A stretch of 64,000 nt of DNA from Thalassovita mangrovi (lineage in GTDB: Bacteria; Pseudomonadota; Alphaproteobacteria; Rhodobacterales; Rhodobacteraceae). Positions 42,907 through 53,167 of the stretch are shown here, piece after piece. A program made the position numbers and the translations under genes. The notes beneath the pieces are model-generated. The model worked only from the letters and a program-made list of their open reading frames with translations, did not search any database and had not been told where the DNA came from. Every line of letters begins with the position of its first letter. Positions within the stretch are counted from its first letter, which is position 1. The stretch is taken from positions 62,001-126,000 of the forward strand of contig NZ_WWEN01000006.1 in NCBI RefSeq assembly GCF_009857745.1, read 5' to 3'.

Positions 42907-43167
42907 TTACTCTGCCGCGATCATGCCGCGGATATCGGCGATCTGATCGGCGACATGCGCCGGCGCCTCGGCCTGGCCGGACACCCACTGGTAGAGGTCC
43001 TGGTCGTTTTCCGACAGCAGCCGGTCATAGGCGTCGAGTTCCGCCTCGCTCATCGTTTCCAGCTTGGCGTCGGCATAGCGCGACAGGATGATGTCCATTT
43101 CCTTGATGCCCCGGCGCATCGAGCGCATGGCGAGGCGTTTGAGACGGTGTTCACGGGTTTCGGTCAT
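42907..43167 (-). CDS. sdhE: FAD assembly factor SdhE (succinate dehydrogenase assembly factor 2)
   Basis: The 86-aa protein is needed for covalent flavinylation of SdhA. The RGxxE motif (SMRRGIKEMDIIL), the following SRYAD, and DAYDRLLSENDQDLYQWVSG are diagnostic of the CptB/SdhE family. It lies 4 nt after the XRE-type gene on the same strand and is probably co-transcribed with it. Confidence 0.95.
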   Translation of the reverse strand: MTETREHRLKRLAMRSMRRGIKEMDIILSRYADAKLETMSEAELDAYDRLLSENDQDLYQWVSGQAEAPAHVADQIADIRGMIAAE

Positions 43168-43171
43168 GTCT

Positions 43172-43567
43172 TCATTCGTTCTTCAGTTTCAGCCTTAGCT
43201 GTTTTTCCAGCCGCCCCAGCCGGTCGGCGGATTGGCTGATCTGGACCTTGATATCACGGATTTCGCCCAGCAGGTCGGCGATTTCGGGGTCGATGGTGCC
43301 GGGATCGGAAGGGTCTTCGACCCCTTCGCCCTGCCCGGTCAGCAGCCAGGCGATCGACACGTTCAGCAGCCCCGCCATCATGCTGAGCTTGTTGGCGCGC
43401 GGTTCGGACAGGTCGTATTCCCAATCCTGCAACGACTTGAGCTTCACGCCCAGCCGCCGGGCCAGTTTCTTCTGGTCCATCCCGGCCTGTTCGCGCGCAG
43501 CGGCGACGCGATCGCCGAAGGTGGCCGTGTCGGGGCCGTACCAGTTGTCGGTGACTTGGGTCTCCAT
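43172..43567 (-). CDS. XRE-type helix-turn-helix protein
   Basis: The 131-aa protein has a canonical Cro/cI-type domain at about residues 15-70 (FGDRVAAAREQAGMDQKKLARRLGVKLKSLQDWEYDLSEPRANKL). A C-terminal amphipathic coiled coil (IADLLGEIRDIKVQISQSADRL) follows, suited to oligomerisation. It is divergent from the aspartate aminotransferase gene and upstream of sdhE. The target is unknown; autoregulation is likely. Confidence 0.9.
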   Translation of the reverse strand: METQVTDNWYGPDTATFGDRVAAAREQAGMDQKKLARRLGVKLKSLQDWEYDLSEPRANKLSMMAGLLNVSIAWLLTGQGEGVEDPSDPGTIDPEIADLLGEIRDIKVQISQSADRLGRLEKQLRLKLKNE

Positions 43568-43612
43568 TCTCCGCCCTTTCCGCCGATCCGGCTTGATCGG
43601 CCTTGTGCTTGA

Positions 43613-44860
<1,248 letters not shown>

Positions 44861-44872
44861 CGGAGAAAACGC

Positions 44873-45289
44873 ATGTCGGTCGAGTTGCCCGAATATTACT
44901 TCCGCGTCCGTGAAAACGGCGCCTTCGTGTTTCGCGTCGACACCGAAAACCGCCAGCGCCGGATCGAGCTGGACCAGATCGCCAACGTCAATATCCGCAA
45001 CGGCGAGATCAAGCCGCATGGCGACCGCAAGCTGAGCGATCAGGACATGGCGGCGATCCGCGACTGGATGGACGACCGCCGCGACCTGCTGGCCGCGCGC
45101 GACATCGACGACATCCACCGCGCCATCGACCACATGAACCTGACCACCCACTGGGCCAACAGCCGCGCGAGCGACGAGCAGCTGGAAGAGGTGACCGACG
45201 CGCTGCTGCTGGCAATGCACGACCTGCGCACGGTGCTGGTGCGGAAGAAGGCGGATAGGTTGATGAAGGCGAACGCGGCCAAGGAGTGA
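44873..45289 (+). CDS. Conserved hypothetical protein
   Basis: The 138-aa soluble protein begins MSVELPEYYFRVRENGAFVFRVD. A charged helical part follows (LSDQDMAAIRDWMDDRRDLLAARDIDDIHRAIDHMN) and then a C-terminal amphipathic helix. It starts 12 nt after the aminotransferase stop with GGAG-type spacing (ACGGAG), so it is co-transcribed with it. I know no function; it looks like a small helical dimeric protein. Confidence 0.8.
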   Translation: MSVELPEYYFRVRENGAFVFRVDTENRQRRIELDQIANVNIRNGEIKPHGDRKLSDQDMAAIRDWMDDRRDLLAARDIDDIHRAIDHMNLTTHWANSRASDEQLEEVTDALLLAMHDLRTVLVRKKADRLMKANAAKE

Positions 45290-45652
45290 GCCGGGTTGGT
45301 TGATTGCTCGAACGTCAGCCAAGAGCCAAAAGCGGGTTCATCAGTCGCTGGTGATGCTTGGCGAAAGCCGAGGAAGACGGCGTAGGGGCAATTTACGCCA
45401 AGCCAAAGCGACGAATGACACGCATGCAGCAAGCACCTTGCGATGCGGGGTGTACGGGTGCCTATGCATCTGACGATGGCCGGGGCGTGGGTGACCGCTG
45501 GCATCATAGGGTGACATTGCACGTAACAGGTCTGTGTTCGGGATCATCATTTCTCAACTCCCTAAATTCATCAAAATTCATTGGAAATATCGCAGAAATT
45601 CTGGAATGCTCTGAGTCAGGAATTCTTCAATGTTGAAAGCTGAGGTTTCAAC
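45290..45652. other. Gene-free stretch, probable degraded sequence and LysR promoter
   Basis: No credible coding region is seen on either strand. The left 230 bp have mixed composition and may be decayed coding sequence. The right 100 bp become AT-rich (CAAAATTCATTGG, GAATTCTTCAATG) and probably hold the promoter of the following LysR-type gene. Confidence 0.5.
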
Positions 45653-46546
45653 GTGGCGTTTGACTGGACCAAACTCCCATCCCTGACGGCTCTGAGATCA
45701 TTTGAGGCCGTCGCCCAGTCCAGTAGCTTTTCTGAAGCCGCTCGATCGCTGAACGTGACCCATGCAGCGGTCGCGCAGCAGGTGCGGGCACTGGAAGATC
45801 ACATCGGGCTGAAGCTCGTGGAACGATCTCCGCGCGGGGTGAGCCTGACGCTTGAGGGAAGCGAGCTGGCGCGGGCGCTGACGACCGGCTTCACCGCGAT
45901 TGCGGAAGGGATAGACGCCCTTCTGGAAAAGGACAGGACCCGGCCAATTCGCATCACCACCACGGCCCTTTTTACCGACGCCGTGATCTTTCCAAAAATC
46001 TTGTCATTCTGGGGCGAACACCCCGAGATCGAAGTTTCGTTCACGCCATCAGACATAGCAGTGGACCTGGTGGCGGAAGGGTTCGATCTGGCGGTCCGGG
46101 CGGGCGGCGGACACTGGCCGGGATTGAAGTCACGTCTTCTTCTGGAATCTGCCACCCGTGCATATGCGGCCCCGTCCCTCGTTGATGATCCCACCACCGA
46201 TTGGGACAATGTCCCCTGGCTGATCCCGAGCGACACGCTTTGGGAACGGGAAACTCTCGAACAATCCGGCTTTGATACCAGCCGCATCCGGACACTTGAT
46301 CTGGGCAACCCGTCGCTCAAAGTCCGGGCTGGAGAAGAAGGAGTGGGGCTGATCCTGGAATCCGAATTCGACGTGATACCCCAGTTGCGCAGCGGAACGC
46401 TCAAGGTCGCGCCGATACCGATCAATCATGTCAGTCAGTTTTTCATCGTGACGCCCCCTTGGAGACCGCGCCCCGCGGTCGCGGCCTTCATCAAGTGGCT
46501 TGAGACCCTGGGGCGGCAGCTCATGGAAGAGCGAAACGGTTTCTGA
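45653..46546 (+). CDS. LysR family regulator, GcvA-like
   Basis: The 297-aa protein has an N-terminal winged helix (LPSLTALRSFEAVAQSSSFSEAARSLNVTHAAVAQQVRALED, residues 7-48) and an effector-binding domain (about 92-290). The pattern LTALRSFEAV and RSPRGVSLTLEG is that of the GcvA/AmpR branch. The start codon is GTG 45653 with GAGG 9 nt upstream. Its codon use is slightly less GC-rich than core genes nearby. The target is unknown. Confidence 0.9.
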   Translation: MAFDWTKLPSLTALRSFEAVAQSSSFSEAARSLNVTHAAVAQQVRALEDHIGLKLVERSPRGVSLTLEGSELARALTTGFTAIAEGIDALLEKDRTRPIRITTTALFTDAVIFPKILSFWGEHPEIEVSFTPSDIAVDLVAEGFDLAVRAGGGHWPGLKSRLLLESATRAYAAPSLVDDPTTDWDNVPWLIPSDTLWERETLEQSGFDTSRIRTLDLGNPSLKVRAGEEGVGLILESEFDVIPQLRSGTLKVAPIPINHVSQFFIVTPPWRPRPAVAAFIKWLETLGRQLMEERNGF

Positions 46547-46615
46547 CACCCAGCAGGGTTTTGCGACAGGCCGCGCTCGCCCGGCGGCGGGAACGCCTTC
46601 GGGTTGCTCAGGAGC

Positions 46616-46858
46616 TCACCGATTGTCGCGCAGCCGTATTGCTTCCCGCGCGATCAGGTCGAGCGCGTCTTGGTCGCCGTCTCGCGCCGCCTCGATGGCT
46701 TGATCCAGCCTTGCCCAGGACGGGTGGTCCTTTGCAATCAGCGCTCCCTGGCTATGCGCCGTGACCAGCATATGGGCATAGACCGGCAGGTCGCGCTTGC
46801 GGCGCCAGGCGCGATCGCGCCAGTTTTGCAGTCTTCTGTGCAGGTTGAAGTCGGACAT
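46616..46858 (-). CDS. Small hypothetical protein
   Basis: The 80-aa basic protein begins MSDFNLHRRLQNWRDRAWRRKRDLPV. It has HMLVTAHSQGALIAKDHPSW and ends in a helical LDLIAREAIRLRDNR. ATG 46858 is preceded by a possible in-frame TTG. The composition is consistent with coding, but no family is recognised and the Shine-Dalgarno is weak. Confidence 0.5.
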   Translation of the reverse strand: MSDFNLHRRLQNWRDRAWRRKRDLPVYAHMLVTAHSQGALIAKDHPSWARLDQAIEAARDGDQDALDLIAREAIRLRDNR

Positions 46859-46987
46859 GCGCAAGAAATGGGTTTGCTTGGGGAAGAGTCAATTTCTCCC
46901 CCCTCCCCTTACGCAGATCATGCGGGGGCTTAGCGGTATCAGTGTCCTTTCAGGTGCGCGTGACGGCCTGCTGTGGACCAGCAAGTG

Positions 46988-47017
46988 CAGGCGCGCACCG
47001 CCAAGGGGGCGCGCCTG
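46988..47017. terminator. Hairpin after the orphan binding-protein gene
   Basis: CAGGCGCGC (46988-46996) pairs perfectly with GCGCGCCTG (47009-47017). It lies 29 nt beyond the 3' end of the minus-strand gene at 47046. There is no T-run. Confidence 0.5.
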
Positions 47018-47045
47018 AATGGTGGGATAGGCCTGAAGCCGCCCT

Positions 47046-47777
47046 TCACCACCGGGCGGCGTCGACGCCGAACCACGTTTCGGTCAGGGCGTTCAGGCTG
47101 CCATCCTTCGACATCTCGAAGATCTGATCCTCGAAGGCGAAGCGCCTGTCGGTGTCGTCAGCGCGCAGCGCCATCGCCACGCCTTGCTTGATGTTGATTT
47201 CTCCCTTGTCAGCAACGACAACCAAGCCGCCGCCCGATGCTTCGACCGCCGGGGTAAGGGCCTCCCTTTCGCCGAACAGCGACAGAACCTGCCCGTCCCG
47301 CACCGCGGTCAGCGCATCCTCAATGGTTGCATATTCGGTGAAGGTGGCTCCCGACGCCCCGGCATACGCCGTCACTGCGGGGTCAGGCAGATGCGCCACA
47401 ACAGCCCCCTCGACCTGCCATTGCGTGCCGGGCAAGCCGATATGGACGAAAGGATCGGGCCTGAGATAAGGCATCGTCCAGTCGACACCTTCCCCGACGT
47501 CTTTGCTAATCGGTACCCCGGCCATCACGGCGTCTATCCCGCCCGCTGCGAGCGCGACCCACAACCGATCCGACGGCAGGACCTTCCATTCGCAGGTCAA
47601 GCCCGCACGCTGGCAAAGCTCGTCGCCCAACGCCTTTTCGAACCCCTGCAGGGCCGCCGGATCGATTGTGTAGCTGCCCGCATCGTAGGCCTCTACCGTG
47701 CCGATGGTCACGGTGTCGGCCAAGCCCGGCAAGGCTGCGAGTGAAAAGGCTGCCGCCAAAACTGAAATATGCTTCAT
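47046..47777 (-). CDS. Orphan periplasmic solute-binding protein, family 3-like
   Basis: The 243-aa protein has a signal peptide (HISVLAAAFSLAALPGLA). It is clearly related to the binding protein at 9139: GFEKALGDELCQRAGLTCEWK here against GFERELGDELCKRAELTCEWV there. The YPPY segment is replaced (EAYDAGSYT), and the ITxxR ligand-carboxylate motif reads PISKDVGEGVDW without Arg. No permease or ATPase genes adjoin. It may bind a non-amino-acid ligand or serve as a sensor or subunit partner. The start at 47777 follows GGGAGGG. Confidence 0.82.
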   Translation of the reverse strand: MKHISVLAAAFSLAALPGLADTVTIGTVEAYDAGSYTIDPAALQGFEKALGDELCQRAGLTCEWKVLPSDRLWVALAAGGIDAVMAGVPISKDVGEGVDWTMPYLRPDPFVHIGLPGTQWQVEGAVVAHLPDPAVTAYAGASGATFTEYATIEDALTAVRDGQVLSLFGEREALTPAVEASGGGLVVVADKGEINIKQGVAMALRADDTDRRFAFEDQIFEMSKDGSLNALTETWFGVDAARW

Positions 47778-47999
47778 GAAACCCTCCCTGCCCGTCGTGC
47801 CGCAGTCGGTCGCGGCAACAACAGGCTCGCTATCACGCAAAATGCGCTGCCCCATTGGGCAAGCGATGGCGTTTTTCGTCCATGATCGAAGTCAAACCGG
47901 GGATCAGGCCCGCCGCAACCATGCAGCGCGGGCGGCTGCGTATAATACAATCGGCCAATATGGTATTTTGCTGTCTTTAGATTAAGGATGGAAGAGGAA

Positions 48000-48428
48000 A
48001 TGCCCCATAAATTTAAAGGCCAATGTTTTTGCGGCGCGGTCGAAATCGAAGCGACGGGCGAACCTGCGGGAATGGGATATTGCCATTGCGACAGCTGCCG
48101 CCACTGGTCGGCGGGACCGGTCAACGCATTTACCCTCTGGGAACCCGAAAACGTCAAGGTGGTGAAAGGTGAAGAACACCTGCGTCAGTACAACAAGACC
48201 GAAAACACAGACCGCAAATGGTGCGCGAAATGCGGCGGGCACGTGATGGCGGGCCATCCCGGCCTGAAACTCATCGATATCTACGCGGCCCTTCTGCCGG
48301 ATCTCGACTTCAAGCCGGGCCTGCACGTCAACTATGCGGAAACCGTCCTGCCAATGAAGGACGGCCTGCCGAAGATGAAGGATTTTCCGGCAGAGTTCGG
48401 CGGCTCGGGAATCGTGATCCCGGAGTGA
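48000..48428 (+). CDS. GFA family (glutathione-dependent formaldehyde-activating-like) zinc protein
   Basis: The 142-aa GFA-fold protein has zinc-ligand cysteines in GQCFCGAVE, GYCHCDSCRHW and RKWCAKCGGHV. Despite the name, most such proteins have no proven formaldehyde role. The start is set at ATG 48000 (MPHKFKG), with GGAAG 5-9 nt upstream; ATG 47988 four codons earlier is possible. A very strong terminator follows. Confidence 0.88.
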   Translation: MPHKFKGQCFCGAVEIEATGEPAGMGYCHCDSCRHWSAGPVNAFTLWEPENVKVVKGEEHLRQYNKTENTDRKWCAKCGGHVMAGHPGLKLIDIYAALLPDLDFKPGLHVNYAETVLPMKDGLPKMKDFPAEFGGSGIVIPE

Positions 48429-48454
48429 CGTTTCCGAGCGCCGATACGAACGGC

Positions 48455-48487
48455 GCGGGGCTTGCCGCCCAAGGCGGCAAGCCCCGC
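48455..48487. terminator. Strong bidirectional terminator
   Basis: GCGGGGCTTGCCGCC (48455-48469) pairs perfectly over 15 bp with 48473-48487 around CAA, followed by CTCTTTC. It separates the GFA gene from the convergent aldolase-family gene. Confidence 0.85.
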
Positions 48488-48492
48488 CTCTT

Positions 48493-49296
48493 TCAATGCC
48501 GGTACTGCGGTTCCTCGGCGTCGAGCTGGCGGCGGATCGCGGCGAGGTGGAGCTTGGCAGACTCGGCGTCTTCCTCGCGCATCTGGTCGTAGGTCGCCTG
48601 CGCGACCTCCTTTGAGACCGGAAGCACCTTGCGGCCGGTGGACATCGCCAGCACCTGCACCTCGGCGGCGCGTTCCAGATAATAGAGGTCGTCCCAGGCC
48701 TCGGCGATCGTGTTGGCCAGCACCATCACGCCATGGTGCTTCATGAAGACGATATCGGCCTCGCCCACCGCTGCGGCGATGCGGGCGCCCTCGGCGTGGT
48801 CCAGCGCCAACCCGTTGTAATTCTCGTCCACCGCCGTGCGGCCGTAGAATTTCAGCGCGGTCTGCCCGGCCCAGATCAAGGGTTCGCCCTCCGTCATCGA
48901 CAGGGCGGTGGCATAGGGCATGTGGGTGTGGAACGCGACACGCGCGCGCGGCAGGCGCTTGTGGATTTCGGCATGGATATAGAAGGCGGTGGCCTCGGGC
49001 GTGCCCTGCCCGTCCACCACGTTGCCGTGGAAATCGCAGATCACCAGGTCGGAGGCAGTGAGTTCGCGGAACGCCTTGCCATAGGGGTTGACGATGAACA
49101 ACTCGTCATGGCCCGGCACCACGGCGGAAAAGTGATTGCAAATGCCTTCCTCGAACCCGTTGCGGGCGGCCATGCGGAAACACGCGGCGAGGTCTTCGCG
49201 CGCGGTGCGGATCGCGTCGGAATTCAGGTCGGGGGTGTTGCGGCGCTCCGGGGTCGCGGCGGGGGCGGTGTCGGCATTGGGCAGGGCGTGGGCCAT
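48493..49296 (-). CDS. Class II aldolase/adducin family protein
   Basis: The 267-aa protein has the adducin/class II aldolase domain (about residues 35-235): GFEEGICNHFSAVVPG, the zinc ligands in AFHTHMPYATALSM, KHHGVMVLANTIAEAWDDLYYLER and a late His. Members are sugar-phosphate aldolases or epimerases, or adducin-like proteins with decarboxylase-type roles; the substrate is not evident. ATG 49296 is chosen over the adjacent GTG 49299. Confidence 0.88.
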   Translation of the reverse strand: MAHALPNADTAPAATPERRNTPDLNSDAIRTAREDLAACFRMAARNGFEEGICNHFSAVVPGHDELFIVNPYGKAFRELTASDLVICDFHGNVVDGQGTPEATAFYIHAEIHKRLPRARVAFHTHMPYATALSMTEGEPLIWAGQTALKFYGRTAVDENYNGLALDHAEGARIAAAVGEADIVFMKHHGVMVLANTIAEAWDDLYYLERAAEVQVLAMSTGRKVLPVSKEVAQATYDQMREEDAESAKLHLAAIRRQLDAEEPQYRH

Positions 49297-49375
49297 CACT
49301 TGGGTCCTTCGGTCGGGTGGATTTGCCCGGCAGTGTCGGGGAAAGCGGGGCCGTCGGCAAGCGGCGGCGGGCGGC

Positions 49376-50740
49376 TTACAGCCCGTCGCGGTCGATCCGC
49401 CGCAAAACCGGGCCCCAGAACCGGATGCTGAGCAAGATCGCGGCGGCGGCCAGACCGATAGCCAGCCCGATCCACACCCCGACGCCGCCCCAACCGAGCC
49501 CGAAGCCCAGCCCGTAGCTGACCGGCACCCCGATACCCCAATAGGACACCGCCGCGATCAGCATCGGGCGGCGGGTATCCTGCACCCCGCGCAGCAGCCC
49601 GATGGCGATGACCTGGGCGGCATCGACCAGCTGGAACACGCCGGCCGCCGCCAGCAGCCCGACACCGACGCCGATCACCGTGGCGCGCTTGGGGTCGTCG
49701 GGCGACAGGAACAGGCCCATCAGGGTTTCCGGCATGGCCAGGAAGACGACCAGCGCCACCGCGGCGACGCCCATCGACATCATCATGACGATCCGCGCGC
49801 CCAGCCGCAGGTCGGGCGCCGATCTGCGCCCCAGGGCCCGGCCCGCCCGCACGGTGGCGACGTTGCTGAGCCCCAGATGCACCATGAAGGTGAGCGAGGA
49901 AATCTGCAGCGCGATGCCATGCGCCGCCAGCGGCAGCGGCCCCAGCCAGCCCATCATCATCGAGGAGGCGGCGAACAGGCCGACCTCGGCCAGGTTGGCG
50001 ATGCCGATCGGCCAGCCGAGCCGGAAGATGCGCCCGAAGGCTTCCCAGTCGGAGCGCCAGAAGCGCACGAACAGCGCGTGTTCCGGCGTCTTGATCGCGG
50101 CATAGAGCGCCAGCAGCCCGAAGGAAACGATATTGACCGCCAAGGTCGCCACCGCGGCGCCCTGGATGCCCATTTCTGGCATGCCCCAATGGCCGAAGAT
50201 CAGCGCGTAATTGATCACCGCGTTCAGCGGCACGCCGCCGAAGGTGACCCAAAGCACCACCTGGGCGCGTTCCAGCGCCGACAGGAAGGAGCGCATCACC
50301 ATCGTCAGCAGCCCCGGGAACATCGACCAGCCGGCGATTTGCAGGTAGCGCTGCGCATTGTCGGCCAGATCGGGCTGCTGCCCCGTCAGCCGCAGCATGG
50401 GGCCCGACCACAGCATGACCGGCATCACCAGCACCCCGAAGATCAGCGAGGCCCAGATCGCCATCCGGGTCAGCCGCCGGGTCTGGGCTTCCTCGCCGGC
50501 CTCCTCGGCCTCGGCCACCAGCGGCATCAGCGCGAAGGCGAAGCCCTCGCCCATCACGAAGAAGACGAAGAACAGCGACCCGGCGATGACCTGGGCGGCC
50601 AGCACCTCGGCGTCGTACCAGCCCAGCATCACGGAATCCGTCAGCATCAGGAAAAAATGCGCCAGGTGGCTTCCGATCAGCGGAAGCCCCAAGGTCAGGA
50701 TGTTCCTGACATGCTGGGGGAAAGGCATCGGCGCGCTCAT
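49376..50740 (-). CDS. MATE family efflux transporter (NorM-like)
   Basis: The 454-aa protein has twelve hydrophobic helices in two homologous halves. N-terminal LGLPLIGSHLAHFFLMLTDSVMLGWYD and the middle LGWPIGIANLAEVGLFAASSMMMGWLG are the matching first helices of each half. MATE proteins export cationic drugs or dyes with H+ or Na+. The start at 50740 (MSAPMPFPQH) excludes an unlikely Arg-rich extension. It lies 79 nt from the aldolase-family gene on the same strand and may be co-transcribed. Confidence 0.93.
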   Translation of the reverse strand: MSAPMPFPQHVRNILTLGLPLIGSHLAHFFLMLTDSVMLGWYDAEVLAAQVIAGSLFFVFFVMGEGFAFALMPLVAEAEEAGEEAQTRRLTRMAIWASLIFGVLVMPVMLWSGPMLRLTGQQPDLADNAQRYLQIAGWSMFPGLLTMVMRSFLSALERAQVVLWVTFGGVPLNAVINYALIFGHWGMPEMGIQGAAVATLAVNIVSFGLLALYAAIKTPEHALFVRFWRSDWEAFGRIFRLGWPIGIANLAEVGLFAASSMMMGWLGPLPLAAHGIALQISSLTFMVHLGLSNVATVRAGRALGRRSAPDLRLGARIVMMMSMGVAAVALVVFLAMPETLMGLFLSPDDPKRATVIGVGVGLLAAAGVFQLVDAAQVIAIGLLRGVQDTRRPMLIAAVSYWGIGVPVSYGLGFGLGWGGVGVWIGLAIGLAAAAILLSIRFWGPVLRRIDRDGL

Positions 50741-50842
50741 GCCCCTTGGCCTAGCGCCGGAACGCCGGGGCGGCAATCACAAAGCGCGTCCGGGCGGCGG
50801 GCGACCTCGGGTCAAACGGGGGCAGCCGGGGGCGGAACGCAG

Positions 50843-50887
50843 GCCCGAGCGCGCGCTCGGGCAGCATCCCCGCGCGCGCGGGGATGC
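50843..50887. terminator. Two tandem perfect palindromes between ppk2 and the MATE gene
   Basis: GCCCGAGCGC/GCGCTCGGGC (50843-50862) and a 24-nt palindrome GCATCCCCGCGC/GCGCGCGGGGATGC-type (50864-50887) follow each other directly after the ppk2 stop. They probably act as terminator or mRNA 3'-end stabiliser. Confidence 0.65.
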
Positions 50888-50889
50888 CT

Positions 50890-51900
50890 CTAGCCGCGCG
50901 GTTTGCGCAGGTCGGGATGCAGCGCCGCGCCGAGGATGTGATCGGTGCGGTGGATCACGTGGTTGGCGCCGCCGACGATCAGCGCATCGGGGGCGTGGGC
51001 GACATGCGGGTCCTTGCCGGGATAATCCAGCGTCGACAGGAAATGCAGCATGCAGTTCAGCCTTGCGCGTTTCTTGTCGTTGGATTTGACCACCACCCAG
51101 GGCGCGTCGGCGGTGTCGGTGTAGAAGAACATCGCCTCTTTCGCCTCGGTGTAATCGTCCCACTTGCCCAAGCTGGCCTTGTCGATCGGGCTCAGCTTCC
51201 ATTGCTTCAGCGGGTCGGTTTCGCGCGATTTGAAGCGGCGCTGCTGTTCGTCGCGGGTCACCGAGAACCAGTATTTGTAAAGCCGGATGCCCGAGCGCAC
51301 CAGCATCCGTTCGAATTCCGGCGTCTGGCGCATGAATTCCAGGTATTCGTTCGGTTCGCAGAAGCCCATCACCCGTTCGACCCCGGCGCGGTTGTACCAG
51401 CTGCGGTCATAGAGCACCATTTCCCCCGCCGTCGGCAGGTGTTCGATATAGCGCTGGTAATACCACTGACCGCGTTCCACCTCGGTCGGCTTGTTCAGCG
51501 CCACCACCCGCGCGGTGCGCGGGTTGAGGTGTTCGGTGAAGCGCTTGATGGTGCCGCCCTTGCCCGCCGCGTCGCGGCCTTCGAACAGCAGCACCGCCTT
51601 CTGGCCGGTTTCCTGCAGCCAGAGCTGCGCCTTCAAGAGCTCGGCCTGCAGCTTGGCCTTGTGCGCCTCGTAGGCCAGCCGCTTCATCTTGGTCTTGTAG
51701 GGATATTCGCCGCTCTCGAAGGCGCGGCGCACCTCGTCGGGCGAAGGCGTGTGACGGCCGCCGTGGCGCGGCTGGGGCGTTGCGCCGTCCCCGGTCGCGG
51801 AGGGAACCTCGGCCGCAACGGGACCGGGTGCCGGGGCATCGGTTTGCGGGGCTTGAACTTCAACGGCATCCGGCTGTGCGGCGGGGTTCGTCACGGTCAT
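50890..51900 (-). CDS. ppk2: Polyphosphate kinase 2
   Basis: The 336-aa class I PPK2 transfers phosphate between polyphosphate and nucleotides. Walker A (FEGRDAAGKGGTIKR), the DRSWYNRAGVERVMGF block and the lid region RFKSRETDPLKQWKLSPID are present. The N-terminal 65 residues are a Pro/Ala-rich disordered extension. GAAGGAGAG precedes ATG 51900. Energy or nucleotide balance, possibly under stress, is the expected role. Confidence 0.95.
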   Translation of the reverse strand: MTVTNPAAQPDAVEVQAPQTDAPAPGPVAAEVPSATGDGATPQPRHGGRHTPSPDEVRRAFESGEYPYKTKMKRLAYEAHKAKLQAELLKAQLWLQETGQKAVLLFEGRDAAGKGGTIKRFTEHLNPRTARVVALNKPTEVERGQWYYQRYIEHLPTAGEMVLYDRSWYNRAGVERVMGFCEPNEYLEFMRQTPEFERMLVRSGIRLYKYWFSVTRDEQQRRFKSRETDPLKQWKLSPIDKASLGKWDDYTEAKEAMFFYTDTADAPWVVVKSNDKKRARLNCMLHFLSTLDYPGKDPHVAHAPDALIVGGANHVIHRTDHILGAALHPDLRKPRG

Positions 51901-52027
51901 GCGTCTCTCCTTCACTAAAACATATAAATTTTAGCATTCATTCGCTCTGCCCGCCTTGACCGGGGTCAAACCGGCCGCGACGCCGGGGAACTGTTGTTGC
52001 AGCGCGGGACCCGCGCTAGGCTGAGAC

Positions 52028-52909
52028 ATGCTGAGCCATCACATCCACCTGAACGGCCAACCGTTCCATTACCTCGGCTGGGGCGACCGCGCTGCCCCGG
52101 TGATCCTGATGCTACACGGGTTTCCGGAATATTCCGGCGCCTGGTCCGAGATCGCCGAGGACCTGGGCCGCGACTATCACTGCGTCGCCCCCGACCAGCG
52201 CGGTTACGGCCAGAGTTGGACGCCGGAGGAGGTCAGCGCGTACCGCACCGGCAAGCTGGTCGGCGACATGGTGGCGCTGATCGAACACCTGGGCGGCGGC
52301 CCGGTGATCGTCTTCGGCCATGACTGGGGCGCGGCGGTGGCCTATGGGCTGGCGATTGCGCGGCCCGATCTGGTCAGTCGCCTGATCATCGCAAACGGTG
52401 TGCACCCGGGGCCGTTCCAGCGCGCGCTGGCCGCCGGCGGGGCGCAGACGGCGGCGTCGCAATATATCCATTACCTGCGCGCGGAAGGGTCGGAAGCGCG
52501 CCTGGAGGAGGATGATTTTTCCAAGCTTTTCAAAATGTTCGGCGCGTCGATGGATATGTCATGGATGACCCCGGAACGGCGCGCCGCCTATCTGGAGGAA
52601 TGGCGCCGCCCGGGGCGGATGCGCGGCATGGTCAACTGGTACCGGGCCTCGCCCATGCAGTTGGGCGGGCCCGGCGAGACGATCGCGGACCTGCCCGAGA
52701 TGCCCGCCGAGGCGCTGCGGGTGCGGATGCCGCATCTGCTGATCTGGGGGGCGCGGGACGGCGCGCTTCTGCCCGAGGCGACCGAGGGGCTGGAGGACTA
52801 TTGCGACGACCTGACCCGGATCACGATCGAGACCGCCGATCACTGGATTCTGCACCAAGAATCACACCGTGTCGCGGCCGAGGTCCGGGCCTGGTTGCAA
52901 CGGCGCTGA
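52028..52909 (+). CDS. Alpha/beta hydrolase, epoxide hydrolase-like
   Basis: The 293-aa protein has the oxyanion HGFPEYSGAW motif, RGYGQS, the nucleophile elbow GHDWGAAVAYGLA (Asp nucleophile), a cap domain, an acid in WGARDGALLPEA and His in TADHWILHQESH. This is the pattern of soluble epoxide hydrolases and some haloacid or haloalkane enzymes. It stands alone upstream of the hybrid kinase. The substrate is unknown. Confidence 0.9.
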   Translation: MLSHHIHLNGQPFHYLGWGDRAAPVILMLHGFPEYSGAWSEIAEDLGRDYHCVAPDQRGYGQSWTPEEVSAYRTGKLVGDMVALIEHLGGGPVIVFGHDWGAAVAYGLAIARPDLVSRLIIANGVHPGPFQRALAAGGAQTAASQYIHYLRAEGSEARLEEDDFSKLFKMFGASMDMSWMTPERRAAYLEEWRRPGRMRGMVNWYRASPMQLGGPGETIADLPEMPAEALRVRMPHLLIWGARDGALLPEATEGLEDYCDDLTRITIETADHWILHQESHRVAAEVRAWLQRR

Positions 52910-53167
52910 CACGCCCTGAACGGTCGCGGCTGAACGGATCACACCCCAAGGTTGACCATGTCAATCACACAACGGGCAGCAGCGAAATCCGGCGCCTATC
53001 TTTCGGCTAGGGTGTACATACTTTTGACTCGGTGCGACGACTCAGCGCTTTCAATCCTATCCAAATGGGCAAATACTGCCCGGGCACCTGGATCTACCAG
53101 ACAGACTGAACTGAATGAGCGTCGCCAATCCGGTTTGGACGTCGCGCCTTTGAGGCTGTAGGACAAC

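Noticed and set aside
45341-45636. Short frames in the gap before the GcvA-like regulator
   Set aside because: They are under 100 codons, disagree between frames, and lack Shine-Dalgarno or a family pattern; recorded only as a gene-free stretch.
49136-50893. 585-codon His/Arg/Gln-rich plus-strand frame opposite the MATE gene
   Set aside because: The composition is a typical antisense artefact and it has no membrane or domain pattern; the minus-strand MATE transporter is clear.
52952-53161. 69-codon plus-strand frame just before the hybrid kinase
   Set aside because: No Shine-Dalgarno and no conserved features. It might be a remnant, but I cannot support it as a gene.
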